The notes under the pieces: generated by a model
Seen by the model: only the letters and a program-made list of their open reading frames with translations
Told to the model about the DNA's origin: nothing
Database searches by the model: none
NCBI GenBank assembly: GCA_903934275.1
Contig: CAIZNF010000036.1
Coordinates: forward strand, 1 to 7,872
Origin: an uncultured Nitrosomonadales bacterium
Lineage (GTDB): Bacteria; Pseudomonadota; Gammaproteobacteria; Burkholderiales; Gallionellaceae
Direction: 5' to 3'
DNA: 7,872 nt
Program-made: the position numbers and the translations under genes
Shown here: positions 1-6,284 of the stretch, in pieces
Position numbering within the stretch: the stretch's first letter is position 1
Layout of the letters: each line of letters starts with the position of its first letter

Positions 1-24
1 CGACAATTTGTTGTCGTTTGTTTT
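1..24 (+). terminator. Possible intrinsic terminator of an upstream gene
   Basis: CGACAA (1-6) and TTGTCG (11-16) form a perfect 6-bp stem with a 4-nt loop, followed by the T-rich run TTTGTTTT (17-24). The stem may continue beyond the left edge. It would end a + strand gene lying outside the window. The stem is short, so this is tentative. Confidence 0.4.
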
Positions 25-66
25 ACCGTTAGAGACTAAGAACCCTGAATAATAAGAAAGATCACA

Positions 67-516
67 ATGACAAACCGCGAGAGTATTACCATTTTGATGG
101 CCGACGACGATCCGGATGACCGGTTGTTGGTGCAGGATGCTTTTGAAGAAGTGCACTTGAACAATAAATTTGCTTTTGTCGAAGACGGCATTGAGCTGAT
201 GGACTACCTGCATCGTCGCGGCACGTACAGCCATCTCGCCGATACCCCGTTGCCCGGACTGATTTTGCTGGATTTGAACATGCCCAAAAAGGATGGCCGC
301 ACGGCGCTCAAGGAGATCAAGGAAGACCCTGTGCTACGCACGATCCCTATTGTCATTCTCACCACCTCCAGCGCGGAAGAGGACATTCTCCGCACCTACG
401 ACCTGGGAGCCAATTCATTCATCGTCAAACCCGTTACGTTTGACAAATTGGTGGATATCATCCGCAAAGTTACCAATTACTGGTTCGAGATCGTGCGTCT
501 GCCACCCAATTATTAA
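67..516 (+). CDS. Stand-alone response regulator receiver, Rcp1-type
   Basis: This is a 149-residue single-domain response regulator with no DNA-binding or enzymatic output domain. The receiver fold fills the protein. The acidic pocket is at D13-D15, the predicted phosphoacceptor is D69 in LLDLNMP, the conserved Thr pair is T99/T100, and the conserved lysine is K121 in VKPVTF. The insertion between beta-2 and beta-3 (DYLHRRGTYSHL) and the hydrophobic tail (NYWFEIVRLP) are typical of the Rcp1/CheY-like group, which acts as phosphate relay partner of soluble kinases, including phytochrome-type ones. AAGAAAG at 54-60 is a plausible ribosome binding site. The gene ends 9 nt before the next, so they are probably cotranscribed. 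It is strikingly similar to the second half of that next protein. The cognate kinase is not in the window. Confidence 0.9.
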   Translation: MTNRESITILMADDDPDDRLLVQDAFEEVHLNNKFAFVEDGIELMDYLHRRGTYSHLADTPLPGLILLDLNMPKKDGRTALKEIKEDPVLRTIPIVILTTSSAEEDILRTYDLGANSFIVKPVTFDKLVDIIRKVTNYWFEIVRLPPNY

Positions 517-525
517 AGGTCTGTC

Positions 526-1389
526 ATGAGCGAAAAAAATCTGAGCATTCTGTTGCTGGAAGATGATGAAAATGATTATTTTCTGATTCATGATTTGTTG
601 AAACAAATCTATGGCGCTGAATTTTGCCTGGATTGGGCAAACACCTACGCGCAAGGTGAGCAGTTGGTGTCGGACAAACACTACGACATTTTTTTGGTGG
701 ATTACCAGCTTGGCAGCCAGACCACAGGCGTTGATTGGGTAGCAACCATGCACAAGAAATTGGGTGGGAAATGTCCGCCCGCCATCCTGCTTACCGGTCC
801 ACCCGATGTGCAGTCAATAGAAACTTTGGCCAAAGAAACCATCGGTATTGCTTACTTCCTGACCAAGAGTGAACTTAACATAGAGAGCATTGAACGCACG
901 ATTCGTTTTACCCTCAAAAACCACGAACTGGTTCGTCAGAAACACAAATTGGTCACGATTCTCATGGCCGATGACGACCCGGATGACCGGTTGTTGGTGG
1001 AAGATGCTTTTGCGGAAATTCGCCTGGAAAACCCGCTGGATTTTGTCGCTGATGGCATTGAACTGATGGATTATCTGCACCGTCACGGCGCTTATACCCA
1101 CCTCGCCGAAACCCCGTTGCCCGGACTGATTCTGCTCGACTTGAACATGCCACGTAAAAATGGGCGGGAAGCGCTGCTTGAAATCAAGCAACATGAACTA
1201 TTACGCAAAATTCCCATCGTAATTTTAACCACCTCAAGGGCGGAGGAAGATTTGCTCGCCAGCTATAACCTCGGTGCCAATTCATTTATAGTCAAGCCGG
1301 TCACCTTTGACAAGCTCGTGGAGGTGATTCGTGCTGTCACCGATTATTGGCTGTGCATTGTCACCCTGCCAACATTGGATGTGAAATAG
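526..1389 (+). CDS. Double-receiver (REC-REC) response regulator
   Basis: This 287-residue protein is built of two receiver domains with no output domain. REC1 covers roughly residues 5-135, with acidic residues E12-D14, phosphoacceptor D59 in LVDYQLG, T90 and K114 in TKSEL. REC2 covers roughly 143-280, with D149-D151, phosphoacceptor D205 in LLDLNMP, T235/T236 and K257 in VKPVTF. All key residues are present in both, so both could be phosphorylated. REC2 is nearly the same protein as the preceding stand-alone receiver, sharing ILMADDDPDDRLLV and NSFIVKPVTFDKLV. REC1 resembles the receiver at the start of the following cyclase (EDDENDY versus DDDENDY, both with LVDY and SKSEL/TKSEL). The start ATG follows AAAGG (516-519). 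It may act as a phosphate sink or relay between the flanking regulators; that role is inferred. Confidence 0.88.
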   Translation: MSEKNLSILLLEDDENDYFLIHDLLKQIYGAEFCLDWANTYAQGEQLVSDKHYDIFLVDYQLGSQTTGVDWVATMHKKLGGKCPPAILLTGPPDVQSIETLAKETIGIAYFLTKSELNIESIERTIRFTLKNHELVRQKHKLVTILMADDDPDDRLLVEDAFAEIRLENPLDFVADGIELMDYLHRHGAYTHLAETPLPGLILLDLNMPRKNGREALLEIKQHELLRKIPIVILTTSRAEEDLLASYNLGANSFIVKPVTFDKLVEVIRAVTDYWLCIVTLPTLDVK

Positions 1390-1394
1390 CCGGT

Positions 1395-2669
1395 ATGAAA
1401 CACCCCAAAAAAATTCTGGTGCTGGACGACGACGAAAACGACTATTTGTTGATTGAGTATCTGGTGCGCCAGATTTACAGTGAGAATATTCCTATTGATT
1501 GGGCTCATGACAGCGCAACGGCAAGCAAACTGATTGAGAGCGGTAGCTACGATGTCTGCTTGGTTGATTATTATCTGGGCGACGGGACCAATGGATTGGA
1601 ATGGGCGCAAGCGACGATATCAACTATGGGGCTCGAATGCCCACCGCTCATCATGCTCACCAGCATCGAATCCTGCGAAAACATTGACCTGAACGCGAGC
1701 GAAAGCGGTATCGTCGACTTTATCAGCAAGTCCGAATTGACTGCCAAGCACCTCGAACACTCCATTCGCTATGCCGTACAGACCCGGCACATATTGCGCG
1801 AATCGCTACACAGTGAAATACGCTTCCACCTATTTTTCGACCATGCTTATGAGGGCATTCTGCTGCTGGATAATAACGGAAAGGTGCTGGAAGCCAATCG
1901 CAGCGCGGAGCTTATGTTCTGCTACGAAAAAGGCACTATGCTGGGGCTGCACATGCACCAGTTAATCAATAAATTTTCGCTTGAATATAATTTGTTGAAT
2001 AATCAGGTTGCAGCACGGGGAATGCCTCCCACGATGGAACGGATGATCGGTAAGGATCAACTGGGGGGTGTGCTGGATTTGGAGGTGGCTATAAATATGG
2101 CCAGGATAGGCAATGAGACATTTTATTCCGTCAGTCTGATCGATATACGCCATCATCTGGCGAAACAGGAAGAGCTCACCAAGTTGGCGCACACCGACCC
2201 GCTGACCGGGCTGATGAACCGGCGACATTTTCGCCTGCTCGCCGACCAGGAGCTTTCCCGTGCCACACGCACACACCAGCAACTGTTCACGATGATGCTC
2301 GACATCGACCACTTCAAGCGGGTCAACGATACTCATGGGCACGACGTTGGCGATCAGGCATTGATCGCTGTTGCCGAAGTATTCAAAAGCGGCTTCCGCA
2401 GCATGGATATACTCGCCCGCTGGGGCGGTGAAGAGTTTCTTGTGTTGCTGCCGGAAACTGATATGGCTGGTGCCATGCTCATCGCAGAGCGTATTCGCCA
2501 GCAAGTCAGTCAAATTAAATTGTCGAAAATACCGGAAGGTTTGACCATCAGTGTCGGGCTGTGTGAAGCAAAACCAGGCATGGAGCTGAAAGCTGTTACC
2601 AGCCTTGCCGATCAGGCACTCTATCAAGCCAAGACCAGCGGGCGCAACCGAGTTGTTTGCCATGAATGA
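1395..2669 (+). CDS. REC-PAS-GGDEF diguanylate cyclase
   Basis: This 424-residue protein makes the second messenger c-di-GMP from two GTP. The receiver is at residues ~5-125: D11-D13 pocket, phosphoacceptor D58 in LVDYYLG, T89, K112 in SKSEL. A PAS-like sensor lies at ~143-255 (HAYEGILLLDNNGKVLEANR). The GGDEF domain runs from ~262 to 420: DPLTGLMNRRHF begins at D268, and the active-site motif is GGEEF at 344-348. An RxxD product-inhibition site (RSMD, 335-338) sits five residues before it, so feedback inhibition by c-di-GMP is expected. No EAL or HD-GYP domain is present. The ATG at 1395 is chosen over an upstream in-frame TTG at 1347, because the receiver begins directly after it (MKHPKKILVLDDDE) and it avoids overlapping the previous gene. 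The ribosome site is weak, so translation may be coupled to the gene 5 nt upstream. Confidence 0.92.
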   Translation: MKHPKKILVLDDDENDYLLIEYLVRQIYSENIPIDWAHDSATASKLIESGSYDVCLVDYYLGDGTNGLEWAQATISTMGLECPPLIMLTSIESCENIDLNASESGIVDFISKSELTAKHLEHSIRYAVQTRHILRESLHSEIRFHLFFDHAYEGILLLDNNGKVLEANRSAELMFCYEKGTMLGLHMHQLINKFSLEYNLLNNQVAARGMPPTMERMIGKDQLGGVLDLEVAINMARIGNETFYSVSLIDIRHHLAKQEELTKLAHTDPLTGLMNRRHFRLLADQELSRATRTHQQLFTMMLDIDHFKRVNDTHGHDVGDQALIAVAEVFKSGFRSMDILARWGGEEFLVLLPETDMAGAMLIAERIRQQVSQIKLSKIPEGLTISVGLCEAKPGMELKAVTSLADQALYQAKTSGRNRVVCHE

Positions 2670-2681
2670 CGCAGCTCGGGG

Positions 2682-2761
2682 CTAACGGACATGGTGAGAG
2701 TCACCACTGATAATGAAACTCACCATGCCCGTTTCCATTTTTCCACCCCTCCCCGGAGGGA
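2682..2761 (-). repeat. Dispersed palindromic repeat, copy A (inverted relative to copy B)
   Basis: Read on the - strand, this ~80-bp unit aligns with 3956-4036 on the + strand. A 24-bp block (2707-2730 here, 3988-4011 there) matches except for one base. Outer blocks TCCCTCCGGGG and CGTTAG are also shared, with a more variable G/A-rich part between. Each copy carries its own hairpin with stem core CATGG(C/T)GAG. A second imperfect hairpin at 2741-2767 pairs TTCCAC with GTGGAA around CCTCC/GGAGG. The copies lie on either side of waaF in opposite orientation. Confidence 0.8.
2687..2742 (+). terminator. Stem-loop with T-rich tail after the cyclase gene
   Basis: GGACATGGTGAG (2687-2698) pairs with CTCACCATGCCC (2719-2730) over 12 positions with one mismatch, followed by GTTTCCATTTTT. 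It lies 17 nt after the cyclase stop and could terminate the signalling transcript before the convergent waaF. The same hairpin is part of a dispersed repeat, so terminator function may be secondary. Confidence 0.45.
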
Positions 2762-2776
2762 GTGGAAATGAATCTG

Positions 2777-3856
2777 CTAATCGATAATCTGGGTCGAATA
2801 GATGTGGTCTGGATAAATATTGAATTTTTCCCATACGAGATCGGGTGTGAGTTTTACCATGCAGTTGAAATGCCCCAACGGGCATTCGCGTTTGAAGCAC
2901 GGGCTGCATTCCATGTCGAGTTTGACGATCTGCGCTTGCGCGGATAACGGCGGGGTGAACTGCGGGCTGCTGGAGCCGAACAGCGCCAGCATCGGGCGAT
3001 CCAGTGCGGCCGCCAAATGCATCAGGCCGGAATCGTTGCTGATGACTATTTGCGCACACGCCAGTAGTGCGATGGCATCAATCAGGTCGGTGCTGCCGCA
3101 CAGGTTGATGCAGTTGCCATCCGCAAGCCGGTTTATTTCATCTGCAACGGGTTTGTCTTTGCCGGAGCCGATCAACCATATCGCGTAGCCATGTTGCCGC
3201 AGGCGTTGTGCGATATCCGCGAAATAGGCTGCTGGCCAACGCTTGGCGGGCCCGTACTCGGCACCCGGACAAAATATTGCAATGGGTTTGTCCAGCGTCA
3301 GGCGGGTGCTCGGACATAAGTTTTTCGTATTTAATTTGTGCAGAGTATCATTGCGTTGAGCTTCATTTATTACCAGTTTTGGATTAGCTAGGGGGCGTGG
3401 AATTTCACTTTGCAAATCCTCAGCAAGTTGCGCAAAGCGTTCCACCATCAGTGGCAGGGAGGCCTTGTCGAGCTTGCGCCTATCATTGAGCAGGATATAG
3501 CGTGACTCGCCAATAAAACCGGTGCGTAGCGGGATATGTGCAAAAAACGGTACAAGTGCGGATTTCCACGAATTGGGCAGTACGATGGCCTGATCATAGC
3601 GTGCGGCGCGCAGTTGTTTGCCGAGCCGGTAGCGTGCGGCGAGTTGCAGCGCACCGTGCGGGAACGCATTAGCGATGACTTCATGTACCTCCGGCATGGC
3701 ACACAACAATTTTTCAGTCCACTGCGGAGCGAACACGTCGATGCGGCAACCGGGGTGGCGCTGCTTGATGCGCATCAGCATCGGCTGCATCAGCATGCAG
3801 TCACCTACCCAGCTGGGGCCGATAATTAAAATTTTGCGTATTGTGGTTTTGGGCAT
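2777..3856 (-). CDS. waaF: ADP-heptose:LPS heptosyltransferase II
   Basis: This 359-residue GT9-family glycosyltransferase adds the second L-glycero-D-manno-heptose to the lipopolysaccharide inner core at the cytoplasmic face of the inner membrane. The N-terminal Rossmann half opens with ILIIGPSWVGDCMLMQP, including the conserved Asp of this family at D19. The C-terminal half, which binds ADP-heptose, has PGAEYGPAKRWP at 197-208 and SNDSGLMHLAAAL starting at 273. A cysteine-rich segment typical of WaaF lies at 316-332 (ECSPCFKRECPLGHFNC). The length fits the family. There is no strong Shine-Dalgarno sequence before the ATG. Downstream of ilvE and the zinc-finger gene in the same orientation is a familiar betaproteobacterial order, but here 241 bp of repeat-rich DNA separates it from its neighbour, so it may have its own promoter. 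Confidence 0.93.
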   Translation of the reverse strand: MPKTTIRKILIIGPSWVGDCMLMQPMLMRIKQRHPGCRIDVFAPQWTEKLLCAMPEVHEVIANAFPHGALQLAARYRLGKQLRAARYDQAIVLPNSWKSALVPFFAHIPLRTGFIGESRYILLNDRRKLDKASLPLMVERFAQLAEDLQSEIPRPLANPKLVINEAQRNDTLHKLNTKNLCPSTRLTLDKPIAIFCPGAEYGPAKRWPAAYFADIAQRLRQHGYAIWLIGSGKDKPVADEINRLADGNCINLCGSTDLIDAIALLACAQIVISNDSGLMHLAAALDRPMLALFGSSSPQFTPPLSAQAQIVKLDMECSPCFKRECPLGHFNCMVKLTPDLVWEKFNIYPDHIYSTQIID

Positions 3857-3955
3857 ATTAACGTGAAACTCGTGCGGCGATTCGTTTGTTCCCTCTGATA
3901 AAACAACTAGCCATTCGACTAGGCCATCAAAAAACGATGCCCAAGTCGCTGGTTA

Positions 3956-4036
3956 TCCCTCCGGGGGAGAGTTGGGGAGGGGGAAATGGGCATGGCGAGT
4001 TTCATTATCAGGGGTATTACTCGCCATGCCCGTTAG
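3956..4036 (+). repeat. Dispersed palindromic repeat, copy B
   Basis: This is the partner of the copy at 2682-2761, in opposite orientation. It contains a perfect 13-bp inverted repeat, GGGCATGGCGAGT (3988-4000) and ACTCGCCATGCCC (4019-4031), around an 18-nt loop. The outer part begins TCCCTCCGGGGG and the unit ends in CGTTAG, as in copy A. It lies upstream of waaF, in the gap between waaF and the zinc-finger gene. No gene is seen in the rest of 3857-4097. Confidence 0.8.
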
Positions 4037-4075
4037 GGTGCATTTCACGCACCAAGGTGCGCACGGCGCACCCTA
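4034..4075. repeat. Nested palindrome ending in TAGGGTGC / GCACCCTA
   Basis: TAGGGTGC (4034-4041) pairs with GCACCCTA (4068-4075), enclosing a second hairpin GCACC-AA-GGTGC (4049-4060). It abuts copy B of the waaF-flanking repeat. It resembles the short GGGTGCG-type intergenic palindromes common in proteobacterial genomes (general knowledge, not checked here). It lies downstream of the zinc-finger gene and could form a stable hairpin in its 3' untranslated region. Confidence 0.65.
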
Positions 4076-4097
4076 CGGAAGCTGTACGTGTATCGTA

Positions 4098-4298
4098 CTA
4101 GTGATGCGCTCTCGGTAATTCACCTTTGAATTTATACAAGGTGGCGCAATATGGGCAGCGCGCTTCGCCGCCGTGATTGAGCGGAATTCTTATTCTGGGA
4201 TGGGCGTTCCACAAGCTCATATCCGGCATCGGGCAGGTTAACGGCAGGTCGTGCGCGGTTACTTCGATATAACGCTGAGAGATGTCTTGTTTGCTCAT
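4098..4298 (-). CDS. CHCC-type zinc-finger protein
   Basis: This is a 66-residue small protein of the zf-CHCC family, which also includes the mitochondrial complex I subunit NDUFS6. The likely zinc ligands are C22, H33 (in NAHPRIRIPL), C48 and C51 (in ARCPYCATLY). The start is placed at the ATG ending at 4298, because AAGGGAC (4305-4311, - strand) lies 6 nt before it and MSKQDI is a usual beginning. An ATG nine codons further upstream is possible but has no such site. Its function in bacteria is not established. It sits between ilvE and waaF on the same strand, an arrangement recurrent in betaproteobacteria. Confidence 0.88.
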   Translation of the reverse strand: MSKQDISQRYIEVTAHDLPLTCPMPDMSLWNAHPRIRIPLNHGGEARCPYCATLYKFKGELPRAHH

Positions 4299-4345
4299 GG
4301 TGTTGTCCCTTATTCTATTTTTCACTCAACCTACAAAAAGCAGTT

Positions 4346-4459
4346 GTCCGCAGATTACGCAGATTTCCGCAGATTAAACAAAGAATTGCCCCGTTTAGCG
4401 TACTCACCTTCTGGGTGATACTGTAATCATCGATAACTGCATGAAAATCTGCGTTAATT
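4346..4459. repeat. CGCAGATT repeats with an inverted partner
   Basis: Three copies of CGCAGATT(A/T) occur at 4349, 4358 and 4368, spaced 9 and 10 nt. An inverted counterpart, AAATCTGCGTTAATT, lies at 4445-4459, so the ends can pair as ATTACGCAGATTT with AAATCTGCGTTAAT. The sequence between has the small hairpin TCACC/GGTGA (4404-4418) and no open reading frame of note. It resembles the widespread intergenic 'CCGCAGATTACGCAGATT' repeat class; this is from general recollection. Confidence 0.6.
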
Positions 4460-4460
4460 T

Positions 4461-4513
4461 GTAGGTCGGGCTGCGCCCGACAGCCATATCTGGCGGGTAG
4501 AACACGCCCTACG
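4461..4513. repeat. GTAGGTCGGGC-type palindromic repeat
   Basis: TCGGGC (4466-4471) and GCCCGA (4475-4480) form a tight hairpin. The outer GTAGG at 4461 is partly mirrored by CCCTAC at 4507-4512, giving a nested palindrome. This type of GTAGGTCGGGC repeat is a common intergenic element. With the CGCAGATT repeats it occupies most of the gap between the zinc-finger gene and ilvE, which holds no gene. Confidence 0.6.
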
Positions 4514-4562
4514 TTATGGCACTATTGATAGAGAAGTGGAGTCGGTTGGTCTTTGAAACAAG

Positions 4563-4596
4563 ATTTCAGGGAACCTCTATAGAGGTTCCCTGAAAT
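4563..4596 (-). terminator. Perfect 34-bp palindrome at the end of ilvE
   Basis: The 17-nt half-site ATTTCAGGGAACCTCTA is followed by its exact complement, centred between 4579 and 4580. It overlaps the first-written base of the ilvE stop codon, so the stem begins at the end of the message. The - strand continues CTTGTTTC, a weak U-tract. It is most likely an intrinsic terminator or an mRNA-protecting 3' stem. The symmetry means it could act on both strands. Confidence 0.65.
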
Positions 4597-5516
4597 TAAA
4601 CGTAGCTCAGCCAGTCGGTATGCTGCGGATGCTTGCCCGCCACACAATCAAAAAATGCCTGTTGCAGCTTGGCGGTAATCGGGCCGCGCGAGCCGCAACC
4701 GATGGTGCGCTGATCCAGCTCACGAATCGGTGTCACCTCGGCGGCAGTGCCGGTGAAGAATGCCTCCTCGGCGCAGTAAATCTCGTCGCGGGTGATGCGC
4801 TTTTCGATCACTTCGATGCCCATTTCCTTTGCCAGCGTGATGATGGAATCGCGTGTAATACCCTCCAGGCACGAGGTCAAGTCTGGCGTGTAGAGCTTGC
4901 CTTTCTTGACGATAAACAAATTCTCGCCCGCACCTTCTGCGACATAACCATCCACATCCAGCAACAGCGCCTCGTCATAGCCATCGTTGGCAACTTCCTG
5001 GTGCGCCAATATTGAATTGGTATAAGTGGTCACCGATTTGGCGCGGCACATGTTCACATTGACGTGGTGGCGTGTGAAGCTGGATGTCTTGATGCGGATG
5101 CCCTTTTGCATTCCCTCTTCGCCCAGATACGCGCCCCACGGCCAAGCGGCCACGGCGACATGGGTGGACAGCGTTTTGGCGGCAATGCCCATCGCCTCCG
5201 AGCCAAAAAAACATATCGGGCGGATGTAACAGGATTCCAGCTTGTTGACGCGCACCACTTCGCGATGCGCTTCCAAGATGGTCGCCTTGTCCCAAGGCAT
5301 CTTCATTTGGAAAATATGCGCGGAATTGAACAGCCGGTCGGTGTGCTCCTGCAGACGAAAAATCGCCGTACCCTTTTCGGCCTTGTAGGCGCGCAGCCCT
5401 TCAAACACGCCCATGCCGTAATGTAGGGTGTGGGTCAGTACGTGGGTGGTGGCCTCGCGCCATGGTACAAGCTTGCCGTCATACCAGATAAAGCCATCGC
5501 GATCAGACATCGACAT
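4596..5516 (-). CDS. ilvE: Branched-chain amino acid aminotransferase
   Basis: This 306-residue fold-type IV, PLP-dependent aminotransferase interconverts valine, leucine and isoleucine with their 2-oxo acids using glutamate/2-oxoglutarate. It performs the last step of branched-chain amino acid synthesis in the cytoplasm. The N-terminal GFIWYDGKLVPW and LHYGMGVFEGLRAY are family hallmarks. The PLP Schiff-base lysine is predicted at K160 in CRAKSVTTYTNS. AEGAGENLF (193-201) contributes the cofactor-binding Glu, and FFTGTAAEVTPI (253-264) binds the cofactor phosphate. The length matches the family. The ATG ending at 5516 has AAGGAA (5525-5530) 8 nt upstream; an in-frame ATG two codons later is less well placed. 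It is probably the first gene of the ilvE - zinc finger - waaF series. Confidence 0.95.
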   Translation of the reverse strand: MSMSDRDGFIWYDGKLVPWREATTHVLTHTLHYGMGVFEGLRAYKAEKGTAIFRLQEHTDRLFNSAHIFQMKMPWDKATILEAHREVVRVNKLESCYIRPICFFGSEAMGIAAKTLSTHVAVAAWPWGAYLGEEGMQKGIRIKTSSFTRHHVNVNMCRAKSVTTYTNSILAHQEVANDGYDEALLLDVDGYVAEGAGENLFIVKKGKLYTPDLTSCLEGITRDSIITLAKEMGIEVIEKRITRDEIYCAEEAFFTGTAAEVTPIRELDQRTIGCGSRGPITAKLQQAFFDCVAGKHPQHTDWLSYV

Positions 5517-5555
5517 AATATGAATTCCTTTTGATAGATCAGTTGCGAAGCGTGG

Positions 5556-5603
5556 ATTCTAGCGTTTTTCGGCTGACTTATGAAGAAGCAGAGCCGAATT
5601 ATA
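5556..5603 (-). promoter_or_regulatory. Candidate promoter region of ilvE
   Basis: On the - strand, TTCATA (5579-5584) and TAGAAT (5556-5561) are separated by 17 nt and lie ~40 nt before the ilvE start. A perfect TATAAT also occurs further up (5598-5603), without a good -35 partner. Either could be used. This is pattern matching only. Confidence 0.35.
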
Positions 5604-5988
5604 TAGCAGCATCTTTACTATTCCACCTTCTGCGACAGGGCGAGCGAAGCAAATTTAGAGACTCCTTTTGTTGGCCGTGGTTACTCGATCAATTTCATAC
5701 CGCAGTGCTTGGCAGCGACACGATCGAATGTTGTTGCATGGCTGCAACCCGCTTCATTGGCGGATCGTTCTATCAGACAGTCTGCAAAATCAGCCTTGCC
5801 TTCCTTGAAAATCCGCAAAGCTTTCCACGCGATATCGGTATGTGCCACGATAATTTCTTTTGTTCGCAGTAGCGTTTCAAGCACTTCGCATATTTCATCT
5901 TTGGTCAATGCGTAGCAATCTGTGAGTGCCCAGACTAAGGGAGTAGGAATTTACTAAAATACCGCTTATTAAATTCATTCTATCAAAC

Positions 5989-6017
5989 CAAAACAAAACA
6001 AAACAAAACAAAACAAA
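5989..6017 (+). repeat. CAAAA pentanucleotide tandem repeat
   Basis: Five perfect copies of CAAAA start at 5989 and are followed by a partial CAAA. The tract lies in the non-coding mini-element, just outside its central palindrome. It may vary in length by slippage, but it controls no visible gene. Confidence 0.9.
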
Positions 6018-6100
6018 CCCATCCCCATCCTAACCTTTCCCTTGAAGGGGAAGGGACTCAGTTCCTCCCCCTTCAAGGGGAGGCTAGGTAGGGGATGGGG
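6018..6100. repeat. Central compound palindrome of the mini-element
   Basis: CCCATCCCCATCCTAACC (6018-6035) is complementary, with a few mismatches, to GGCTAGGTAGGGGATGGG (6082-6099). Between them lie two self-complementary blocks, one around CCCTTGAAGGGG (6039-6050) and one around CCCCTTCAAGGGG (6068-6080). These can fold as separate hairpins or pair with each other, so the segment could form a cruciform or long hairpin on either strand. Confidence 0.8.
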
Positions 6101-6284
6101 TAGATGTTGAATTACGATTAACGGTACTTTTAGAATTTCTGCCTCCCTAATTCGACTACCGAGATGAGACTAACGTAACCCGGTGCATCCGCAGTCATTG
6201 ACTCGATCAATTTCGTGGCCTTGGGTGACTGTTTTGGGCCGTCCTGCGCAACATAACGAACAAGAACGTTGGTGTCCAAACCAA

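Larger units (their letters stand above)
5939..6147. mobile_element. 209-bp non-autonomous element (MITE-like) inserted in vapC
   Basis: The ends are imperfect inverted repeats of ~29 bp. The left begins GGGAGTAGGAATTTACTAAA; the right, read inward, begins GGGAGGCAGAAATTCTAAAA, and both continue with TACCG. The element is flanked by TAA on both sides (5936-5938 and 6148-6150), a 3-bp target duplication confirmed by restoration of the vapC frame. It encodes no protein. Inside are five CAAAA units and a long G/C-rich palindrome (6018-6100). A 3-bp duplication of form TNA is known for part of the IS5 family, so mobilisation by such a transposase is possible but unproven. No transposase is in the window. 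Confidence 0.88.

Noticed and set aside
1347..1394. Earlier TTG start for the diguanylate cyclase
   Set aside because: It would overlap the end of the double-receiver gene and add 16 residues with no receiver similarity; the ATG at 1395 fits the domain start.
1962..2663. Long open frame antisense to the cyclase gene (233 codons)
   Set aside because: It lies wholly opposite a well-supported GGDEF gene and its translation shows no recognisable domain; a codon-bias shadow.
3886..4101. Small + strand open frame of 71 codons upstream of waaF
   Set aside because: It is made almost entirely of the palindromic repeats and has no plausible ribosome site.
4346..4378. Possible CRISPR array from the CGCAGATT copies
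   Set aside because: The units are about 9 nt with 0-1 nt between them, far from repeat-spacer organisation, and no cas gene is present.
5531..5872. + strand open frame of 113 codons between ilvE and the mini-element
   Set aside because: It is antisense to the C-terminal half of vapC, whose PIN motifs are clear; the frame has no family features.
5681..5935. Separate short gene encoding only the PIN C-terminal half
   Set aside because: It lacks the DTN and VVE acidic residues, starts only at a TTG without a ribosome site, and joins perfectly to the upstream half; it is part of the broken vapC.
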